This document shows, piece after piece, positions 57,651 to 64,000 of a stretch of DNA of 64,000 bases. Under the pieces are notes generated by a model that saw nothing but the letters and a program-made list of their open reading frames with translations, had not been told where the DNA came from and made no database searches. Origin of the DNA: Mesorhizobium sp. YC-39. GTDB taxonomy: Bacteria; Pseudomonadota; Alphaproteobacteria; Rhizobiales; Rhizobiaceae. Within the stretch, counting starts at the first letter, position 1. Each line of letters begins with the position of its first letter. The DNA lies in NCBI RefSeq assembly GCF_025753795.1, contig NZ_JAOWPS010000003.1, positions 496,001-560,000 of the forward strand, given 5' to 3'. The translations under genes and the position numbers were made by a program.

Positions 57651-59107
57651 CAAGCGCCCGCGAGGCCGCTACCGACCATCTCGATCGGCTTGACGGTCTT
57701 GGTGAACAACGCCTCGTACACCTTGCCGGACGCCAGCGCCGCCTGCTTCAGCGTCAGCCCTTCGGCGATCGCCTTTTCGGCGATGTGGGCGGCGTTCTGA
57801 TACCCAATCACCGGCGAAAGCGCGGTCACAAGCATCACGCTTCCCTCGACATACTCCCGGATCTTGTCGCGGTTGAGCTCGGTGCCTTCCACCGAATGCT
57901 CGCGGAACTTTCCGCAGCCATCGGCAAGGATCCGCGTCGAGTGCAGGAAGTTGTTGATGATCACCGGGCGCATTGCATTGAGCTCGAAATTGCCCTGGCT
58001 GCCGGCGAAGGCGACGGCGTTGTCGTTGCCCATCACCTGGATGCAAATCATCACCATCGCCTCGCACTGCGTTGGATTGACCTTGCCCGGCATGATGGAC
58101 GAGCCCGGCTCATTGCTGGGCAGCAGGAGTTCGCCGAAGCCGCATCGCGGCCCTGAGGCGAGCCAGCGCATGTCGTTGGCTATCTTCATCAGGGCCACGG
58201 CCAAGTTGCGCAGCGCGCCATGAGCGCGGACCATCGCATCAAGCGAGCCTTGCGCCGCGAACTTGTTCGGCGCGGTGACGAAGGGCTTGCCGGTCAGCTC
58301 GGCGATCTTGGCAGCGACGTCCCTAGCGAAGCCTTTCGGCGCGTTGAGGCCCGTGCCGACGGCCGTGCCACCCACCGCAAGCTGGTAGAGACCGGCCCGG
58401 CTCGCCTCGATCCCGACGATGGCGTCGCGGATCTGGCCGGCCCAGCCATGCCATTCCTGACCGACCGTCAGCGGCACGGCGTCCTCCAAATGGGTGCGGC
58501 CGATTTTGACGACATCCATCCAGCCATCCGCCTTGCGCTCGATCGTCTCCACAAGCCTGATCACCTGCGGAACAAGAAGCCTATCGATGGCTTCGACGGC
58601 CGCGATATGCATGGCGGTCGGAAAGGTGTCGTTCGACGATTGACCCATGTTTACGTCGTCATTCGGGCCAATCGGCTTCTGCGTGCCGAGGGTACCGCCG
58701 AGCAGCTGGATTGCTCGGTTGGAAATCACCTCATTCACGTTCATATTGCTCTGGGTGCCGGACCCGGTCTGCCAGACGAACAGCGGATAGTGATCGTCGA
58801 GCGCGCCGCCGATGGTCTCGTCGGCCGCGCGGACGATGGCGTCCTTCTTCCATCCGGGCAGTCTGCCCGCAGCATGATTCACGAGGGCGCAGGCTTTCTT
58901 CACATAGCCATAGGCGTGGTAGACCGCCTTGGGCATACGATCGTCGCCGATCGAGAAATGCTGCAGCGAGCGCTGGGTTTGGGCGCCCCAGTAGCGGTCG
59001 GCCGAGACCTCGACTTCACCCATGCTATCGAATTCCCGGCGTGTGCCCGTCGTGTGAAGACCGATGGCCAGATCATGCATTGCCGGTGATTTGAGATCCG
59101 CGCCCAT
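57650..59107 (-). CDS. fumC: Class II fumarate hydratase
   Basis: 485 residues. Family signature SSIMPGKVNPTQCE (with the catalytic serine loop), SGSGTQSNMNVNEVISN-type motif seen as TGSGTQSNMNVNEVISNRA, and GRTHLEDAVPLTVGQE with the catalytic His. Hydrates fumarate to malate in the citric acid cycle. ATG 59,107 has GGAGG 8 bases upstream; the family's usual length is 460-480. Linked to a ThrE-like exporter, an unusual neighbour. Confidence 0.95.
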   Translation of the reverse strand: MGADLKSPAMHDLAIGLHTTGTRREFDSMGEVEVSADRYWGAQTQRSLQHFSIGDDRMPKAVYHAYGYVKKACALVNHAAGRLPGWKKDAIVRAADETIGGALDDHYPLFVWQTGSGTQSNMNVNEVISNRAIQLLGGTLGTQKPIGPNDDVNMGQSSNDTFPTAMHIAAVEAIDRLLVPQVIRLVETIERKADGWMDVVKIGRTHLEDAVPLTVGQEWHGWAGQIRDAIVGIEASRAGLYQLAVGGTAVGTGLNAPKGFARDVAAKIAELTGKPFVTAPNKFAAQGSLDAMVRAHGALRNLAVALMKIANDMRWLASGPRCGFGELLLPSNEPGSSIMPGKVNPTQCEAMVMICIQVMGNDNAVAFAGSQGNFELNAMRPVIINNFLHSTRILADGCGKFREHSVEGTELNRDKIREYVEGSVMLVTALSPVIGYQNAAHIAEKAIAEGLTLKQAALASGKVYEALFTKTVKPIEMVGSGLAGA

Positions 59108-59394
59108 TCCGAATGCCTCCTGGTTCCGCCGGCCGCCGTGAGCAAGTGCTTGCCTGAGCGACCTTGAGATCGAATGTGAGCGCGATCGTATTGATAGACC
59201 CGTTAGAAGCAATATAGGGCCGCAAAATCTGCAAATCCCGACCTGCCTTTCAGAAAAAATTCGTGCGTTCCCGCAACCGTGCTTATCGTTTTAAATACCG
59301 GTCAGCAAAGGCAGCACATATATCCTGTTATCTCCGGAGCAAATCGGGGTGTACCGGCGGCCATTATGCTTCGCAATCGTGGTCCGGTCACGCA

Positions 59395-59610
59395 ATGGGT
59401 CAGCTGGGAATACGCGAAGTCATCGTTGTTACTGACGCTTCAAATGGAATTGGAAGGGTCACAAGCAAGGAGTTGGCGCTTGCGGGGCACACAGCCTGTG
59501 CCCCGATGCGCGCAACGAAAACTCGCAACGTCCAATGTGTGGAAGCTCGAAACCGTGCTCACAATGGCCAAGCGCCGCGACTTGATCCCGGTAAAGTGAA
59601 TGCCAACTAA
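59395..59610 (+). pseudogene. N-terminal fragment of a short-chain dehydrogenase/reductase
   Basis: The reading EVIVVTDASNGIGRVTSKEL, then ALAGHTACAPMRATKTRN is the nucleotide-binding start of an SDR (TGxxxGIG changed to TDASNGIG). After about 55 codons similarity ends and a stop follows. It lacks the catalytic Tyr-x-x-x-Lys part. The first glycine is also lost, so it is not functional. Confidence 0.6.
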
Positions 59611-59714
59611 GGGTTTCTCGGAAGATCGCGGGCCTGACGAGCGCCGTTGCATGCTTTGATCTCGGAGAGGACCATAGCTCCGCGATGACAATGCAAACGG
59701 GATCAATAGTAGGA

Positions 59715-60584
59715 CTAGTGGCCCTCAATCGCCTTGGGAGTAACAAGGTATGGTATCTTGCCGACGCTACGCTTCGTCGCGCCTATGGAATAGGCCATTG
59801 GGATCTTGGGGGAGTTCTCCGGCAAGCCGTACATATCCTTGCCGGCCCTTACCGCAAATGAAAAGTGCTGCCACGAAACCGTGTCATGCTCATTGAGAAA
59901 ATCAAGCGTCAGCCCGGCTGAAATCAGCGCGTTCACCACGTCACTGACCGGATGAATCCACTCATAATAACGTGGGTGTTTCAAGATGCGGTCGTCGCCG
60001 GTATAGGTCCGTTCCTCGTTCCACGTGAGTGGCCGCGCTATTGGCGTTCGCCAGTCGTGCTTGAACTGCAGTGCCGCAGCCTTGCGGTCGCACTGGAACA
60101 TCAGGGGATGGCCCTCGGCCAGATAGAGCCGGCCGCCGGGCCGCAGGAGATCGGCAACCACCCGCGCCCAGCGGAACACGTCGTCCAGCCAGTTTACCGA
60201 ACCCCAGGTAACATAAGCGATGTCAAAGGTTCGCCCGAGCGCTTCGACTGCCTCGAATAGCGGCGCTTCCACGAAACGCACATCATCTGTGCCTGCCTTC
60301 GCAGCGAAATCCCGTGCCGCTGCGATCGCGGTCGGTGAAAAGTCGAGGCCGGTCACACTGCCCGCACCCAGATTCTTCAAGCTGATCGTGTCAAGCCCGA
60401 TATGGCATTGCAAATGGACGATATCCTTGCCGATGATATCACCGACCTCGCGCGTTTCCAGTTCATAGAGATTGGACCCGCCTGCCAGCACATTTTCGAT
60501 GTGGTAGCTGCCCGTCGTGTCGGTCGAATGCAGTTCGGCCCGATCATCCCAATTGAGGCGGTTCGCACCCAGAAACGGTTCCAA
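59715..60584 (-). CDS. Class I SAM-dependent methyltransferase
   Basis: 289 residues from a TTG with GGGGGTC upstream. Motif I is VHLQCHIGLDTISLKNLGAG (LQCHxGxDT type instead of GxGxG), then TGLDFSPTAIAAARDFAAKA and FDIAYVTWGSVNWLDDVFRW; this is the 'HLQCHIGLDTLS..LGA.V.GLDFS' subfamily, whose substrate is unknown. Convergent with no nearby gene; the 500-base gap to its right end is the SDR fragment. Confidence 0.85.
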   Translation of the reverse strand: MEPFLGANRLNWDDRAELHSTDTTGSYHIENVLAGGSNLYELETREVGDIIGKDIVHLQCHIGLDTISLKNLGAGSVTGLDFSPTAIAAARDFAAKAGTDDVRFVEAPLFEAVEALGRTFDIAYVTWGSVNWLDDVFRWARVVADLLRPGGRLYLAEGHPLMFQCDRKAAALQFKHDWRTPIARPLTWNEERTYTGDDRILKHPRYYEWIHPVSDVVNALISAGLTLDFLNEHDTVSWQHFSFAVRAGKDMYGLPENSPKIPMAYSIGATKRSVGKIPYLVTPKAIEGH

Positions 60585-60814
60585 AAATGACCCCCAAGTC
60601 CTGCCGCGACTAATATTTGGTAAACAGAACGTTAATATACTTTGCAGCTAATGGGTCACGCGTCAATCCGAGGCAGGCGGGTGCACCAACACGTCGCAAG
60701 GTCGCCCCTTGAGGACGCTTCTCACAGCGGTTGCGTTTGTCATGCGCATTCAGCACAAATTGATCGCAGATGAATCCGGCTCAGGCTCGCCGGCAAGACT
60801 TGCGCGAGAAGAGA

Positions 60815-62500
60815 ATGGATCGCTTCAACCTCGGCGGCTACCACCGCTCCATCTCCACCCGCTCAGCGGAGACCCAGCGCTGGTTCGATATCGGCTTGAA
60901 CTGGTGCTACGGCTTCAACCACGAAGAAGGCATCAAGTGTTTCGAGAAGGCGCTGGAAACAGGTGCTGATTGCCCGATGGTGCATTGGGGCATCGCCTAT
61001 GCCGCCGGACCTTTCTACAACCTGACCTGGAAGGAGCATGGTGAGGCTGAAGCCGCCAGGGCGGCCAAGCGTTGCTTCGAGCATGTCCAGTTGGCGCGCG
61101 CCAACGCCGCTCGCGCCAGCGATGTGGAAAGGTGGTTGATCGAGGCGCTGGCCTGCCGTTTCCCTGAGCCGCATGTCTCGACGCCGCCGAAATTCGAGCA
61201 ATGGGACGATGCCTACGCCGCCGCGATGCGGCACGTCTATGTCAGCTTTCCCGACGACCATGACGTGATGGCGCTGTTCGTTGAGGCGCTGATGATGCGC
61301 ACCGTGCGGCGCCTGTGGGACCTCAAGACCGGCAAGCCCGCACCGAATTCGGATGTTCTGGAAGCGCTCGAGGTTTGCGAGCAGTCGATCCGGCTCGCCG
61401 ACGAGGCCGGCGCGGCGCAACACCCGGCGATCGTCCATTTGCACATCCACCTTCTGGAAATGTCCACCATGCCCGAACGCGGGATGCGCTCGGCCGATCT
61501 GCTCGGCACGATGTGCCCCGATGCCGGGCATATGAACCACATGCCGGCGCACATCTACGTGCTGTGCGGTGAATACGAGAAGGCGAAGCTTGCTAGCGAG
61601 AAGGCGGTTCGCGCCAACGACCTCTATCTCGCCTATGCGGGCGAGCCGACCTACTATCTACTTGGCTGCTGCCACGACCTGCATCTGATGATGTTCACCT
61701 GCATGTTCCTCGGCCAGCACAAGCCGGCGCTGTGGGCCGCCGACAAGGTGCGCAGCCTGGTCACGCCAAGTGTGGTGAGCATCCCGGACCGGCCAAAGCT
61801 CACCCAGACGGTGGAAGGCTACCACGCCATGAGATCGCATGTGCTGGTGCGCTTCGGCCGCTGGCCGGAAATCATCGACGAACCGATGAATGACGAGCCT
61901 GAACTTTACGTGCTGACCACGGCCATGCAGCACTACGCCAAGGGCGTCGCGCATGCGACGCTCGGGGATTTCGCCAAAGCGGAGCAGGAACGCGGGCGGT
62001 TTCACCAGCACCTCGCGCGCATCCCGCCCGAGCGGCGGTTCCTCAGCAACCCAACACGGGCCTCGCTGGCCGTCGGTGCGGCCTTGCTCGATGGCGAACT
62101 TGCCTATCACCAGGGCCGCCATGACGAGGCCTATGTGCGTCTGCGGCAAGCGGTCGAGCTCGATGATAATCTCTCCTACACCGAGCCGTGGGCGTGGATG
62201 CACCCGCCGCGCCATGCGCTGGCGGCACTGCTGCTGGACCAGGGCCACCGCGAGGAGGCCGAGCAGGTCTACCGCGACGATCTCGGCCTAAGCGGCACGG
62301 TGCAACGCTGTGCCCGGCACCCGAACAATGTGTGGGCGCTGCACGGGCTGGTGGAGTGCCTGAAACTGCGCGGCGAGACCGAGGAGCTGCCCGCGCTGCA
62401 GGCCAGGCTCACCGAAGCACTCGCCAAGGCGGACGTGCCGATCAGCTCGTCCTGCCTGTGTAGAACGAGCGTGCAACCGGAGCAAAGTTGTTGCCATTGA
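60815..62500 (+). CDS. Tetratricopeptide-repeat protein
   Basis: 561 residues. TPR-like helical hairpins: RSISTRSAETQRWFDIGLNW, YGFNHEEGIKCFEKALETGA, AIVHLHIHLLEMSTMPERGM, HMNHMPAHIYVLCGEYEKAK and GELAYHQGRHDEAYVRLRQA. A histidine-rich central part (HLHIHLLEMS, HMNHMPAH) suggests a metal site, known in this family. ATG 60,815 begins DRFNLGGYHRSI; an upstream in-frame ATG at 60,770 is less likely. Role unknown. Ends with a cysteine-rich tail. Confidence 0.85.
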   Translation: MDRFNLGGYHRSISTRSAETQRWFDIGLNWCYGFNHEEGIKCFEKALETGADCPMVHWGIAYAAGPFYNLTWKEHGEAEAARAAKRCFEHVQLARANAARASDVERWLIEALACRFPEPHVSTPPKFEQWDDAYAAAMRHVYVSFPDDHDVMALFVEALMMRTVRRLWDLKTGKPAPNSDVLEALEVCEQSIRLADEAGAAQHPAIVHLHIHLLEMSTMPERGMRSADLLGTMCPDAGHMNHMPAHIYVLCGEYEKAKLASEKAVRANDLYLAYAGEPTYYLLGCCHDLHLMMFTCMFLGQHKPALWAADKVRSLVTPSVVSIPDRPKLTQTVEGYHAMRSHVLVRFGRWPEIIDEPMNDEPELYVLTTAMQHYAKGVAHATLGDFAKAEQERGRFHQHLARIPPERRFLSNPTRASLAVGAALLDGELAYHQGRHDEAYVRLRQAVELDDNLSYTEPWAWMHPPRHALAALLLDQGHREEAEQVYRDDLGLSGTVQRCARHPNNVWALHGLVECLKLRGETEELPALQARLTEALAKADVPISSSCLCRTSVQPEQSCCH

Positions 62501-62569
62501 GGCGCGCCCGGCTTCCCGGACAAAATCTTCTTATTCCAAAGAGATAGCGCAGCTCCCTGCGACCATGCC

Positions 62570-64000
62570 TCACGCGGCCGCGTCGAGCCCTTGCGCCGGC
62601 ACGTAGTTTAGAATCGGCCCGAGCCAGCGCTCGACCTCGGCCAACGGCATGGCCTTGCGCCGCGCATAGTCCTCGACCTGGTCGCGTTCGACCTTGGCCA
62701 CGCCGAAATAATAGCTCTCCGGATGCGACAGATAGAGGCCGGAGACGGAGGAGCCCGGCCACATGGCGAAACTCTCGGTCAGACTGACGCCGGCATTGCG
62801 CTCACCGTCGAGCAGCCGGAAAAGTGTCGCCTTCTCGGTGTGGTCGGGCTGCGCCGGATAGCCGGGCGCGGGGCGGATGCCACGATAGGGTTCGCCGATC
62901 AGGTCGTCCGGCGCCAGGTTCTCATCTGGCGCATAGGCCCAGAACTCCTTGCGCACCTTCTCATGCATGCGCTCGGCGAAGGCTTCGGCGAAGCGATCGG
63001 CCAGCGCCTTGACCATGATCGAGGAATAATCGTCGTTGGCCCGCTCGAAACGCTCGGCGATCGCCACTTCCTCGATGCCGGCGGTGACGATGAAGCCGCC
63101 GAGATAGTCGGCCTTGCCGCTGTCGGCGGGCGCGACGAAATCCGACAGCGCGACATTGGCCTTGCCGTCGCGCTTGGCCAGTTGCTGGCGCAGTGTGAAG
63201 AAGGTCGCCAGTTCCTGCGAGCGCTTATCGTTCGTGAACAGCCTGATATCGTCGCCGACGGTATTGGCCGGCCAGAAGCCGATCACGCCCTTGGGCGCGA
63301 ACCATTTTTCGGCAATGACCTTCTTCAGCATCGCCTGGGCATCTTCGAAGAGCTGGCGTGCAGCCGGCCCTTGCGCTTCGTCCTCAAGGATCTTGGGGTA
63401 ACGGCCCTTCAACTCCCAGGTCTGGAAGAATGGCGTCCAGTCGATATAGCGCGCGAGCTCCGCCAGATCCCAACCTTCGAAGGCTTTGACGCCGAGGAAC
63501 GACGGTTTTGGCGGCTCGTAGCCCGCCCAGTCGATACTGTGGGCGTTGGCCCGCGCTTTGGCCAGCGGCAGCCGCTGCTTGTCGGCTTCTGAGCGCGCAT
63601 GCGCATCGGCGACCTTCTTGTACTCGGCGCGAACGTTCTCGACATAGCCGCCCTTGGCCTCATTCGAGAGCAGCGCCGATACCACACCGACGGCGCGGCT
63701 GGCGTCGGCGACATAGACCGTCTGGCCGCTGGTGTAGCGTGGGTGGATCTTTACCGCCGTATGCACGCGGCTGGTGGTCGCGCCGCCGATCAACAGCGGA
63801 ATGTCAAAACCTTCGCGTTCCATCTCGGCGGCCATATGCGCCATCTCGTCGAGCGACGGCGTGATCAGGCCGGACAGGCCGATAATGTCGACCTGCTGCT
63901 CGCGCGCCGTCTGCAGGATCTTCGCCGCCGGCACCATGACGCCGAGGTCGATGATCTCGTAATTGTTGCAGGCCAGAACCACACCGACGATGTTCTTGCC
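62570..64000 (-). CDS. metH: Cobalamin-dependent methionine synthase, C-terminal part
   Basis: The frame runs through the right edge, so only the last 477 codons are seen. B12-binding domain (GKNIVGVVLACNNYEIIDLG, LSGLITPSLDEMAHMAAEME, LIGGATTSRVHTAVKI) is followed by the SAM-dependent activation domain (IDWTPFFQTWELKGRYPKIL, RFAEAFAERMHEKVRKEFWA, YRGIRPAPGYPAQPDHTEK, SGLYLSHPESYYFGVAKVER). Transfers methyl from methyltetrahydrofolate to homocysteine; the visible part binds and reactivates cobalamin. Start and folate/homocysteine domains lie outside. Confidence 0.95.
   Translation of the reverse strand, partial: GKNIVGVVLACNNYEIIDLGVMVPAAKILQTAREQQVDIIGLSGLITPSLDEMAHMAAEMEREGFDIPLLIGGATTSRVHTAVKIHPRYTSGQTVYVADASRAVGVVSALLSNEAKGGYVENVRAEYKKVADAHARSEADKQRLPLAKARANAHSIDWAGYEPPKPSFLGVKAFEGWDLAELARYIDWTPFFQTWELKGRYPKILEDEAQGPAARQLFEDAQAMLKKVIAEKWFAPKGVIGFWPANTVGDDIRLFTNDKRSQELATFFTLRQQLAKRDGKANVALSDFVAPADSGKADYLGGFIVTAGIEEVAIAERFERANDDYSSIMVKALADRFAEAFAERMHEKVRKEFWAYAPDENLAPDDLIGEPYRGIRPAPGYPAQPDHTEKATLFRLLDGERNAGVSLTESFAMWPGSSVSGLYLSHPESYYFGVAKVERDQVEDYARRKAMPLAEVERWLGPILNYVPAQGLDAAA

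Noticed and set aside
58220..59089. 289-codon plus-strand ORF
   Set aside because: Antisense of fumC.
62723..63592. 289-codon plus-strand ORF
   Set aside because: Antisense of metH.
1..64000. tRNA, rRNA, CRISPR array or insertion-sequence transposase
   Set aside because: None was recognised on either strand; the only recombinase is the tyrosine integrase at 49,553-51,346.

Overview
The window is high-GC alphaproteobacterial DNA that most resembles Mesorhizobium or a close relative in the Rhizobiales. The pointers are several copies of DUF768 (a family known mainly from Mesorhizobium), DUF982, DUF3606, DUF6894 and DUF892 proteins, a LuxI/LuxR pair, LigD/Ku end joining, and a dense set of promoters of the alphaproteobacterial general-stress sigma factor EcfG. 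No database search was possible, so family names come from recognising the sequences. I saw no rRNA, tRNA or CRISPR.

Positions 1-43,800 are a patchwork of stress and accessory genes, many of them tiny. I found 19 sites of the form GGAAC-N17-GTT, all with exactly 17 bases between the boxes; nearly all are intergenic and point at a start codon or at a predicted small RNA. They precede a holin/nutrient-deprivation/DUF3618 operon, DUF4142 and GsiB/17M-like stress proteins, a manganese catalase, a Crp/Fnr regulator, a DUF892 ferritin-like protein, a glycosyltransferase/UDP-galactopyranose mutase/glycosidase operon, a tandem DUF982-YihY pair, a small periplasmic protein, a DUF1236 protein and Ku. 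Three of the sites (7.4, 42.25 and 42.67 kb, minus strand) are each followed after about 75-100 bases by an intrinsic terminator with no ORF between, and predict three stress-induced small RNAs. LigD and a second ATP-dependent ligase lie at 25-29 kb, and Hsp20 at 39 kb carries a ROSE-like RNA thermometer. Much of this stretch is decaying: DUF768 (twice), DUF982, DUF6894, an alcohol dehydrogenase, an alpha/beta hydrolase, an EEP phosphatase tail and an SRAP fragment are frameshifted or truncated.

Positions 44-51.4 kb look like an integrated element: a gene-poor, unfamiliar stretch, a candidate HUH-type replication protein, two paralogous HTH-like proteins, a NYN-LOTUS protein, 8-bp tandem repeats and a tyrosine recombinase. 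No attachment site was identified.

Positions 51.7-56 kb hold a quorum-sensing module (LuxR, LuxI with an upstream 15-bp-arm palindrome and a hairpin over the ribosome binding site) and a CHASE-PAS-GGDEF-EAL protein. Positions 56.4-64 kb are ordinary chromosomal genes: a ThrE-type exporter overlapping fumC, a SAM methyltransferase, a TPR protein and the 3' part of metH, which runs off the end.
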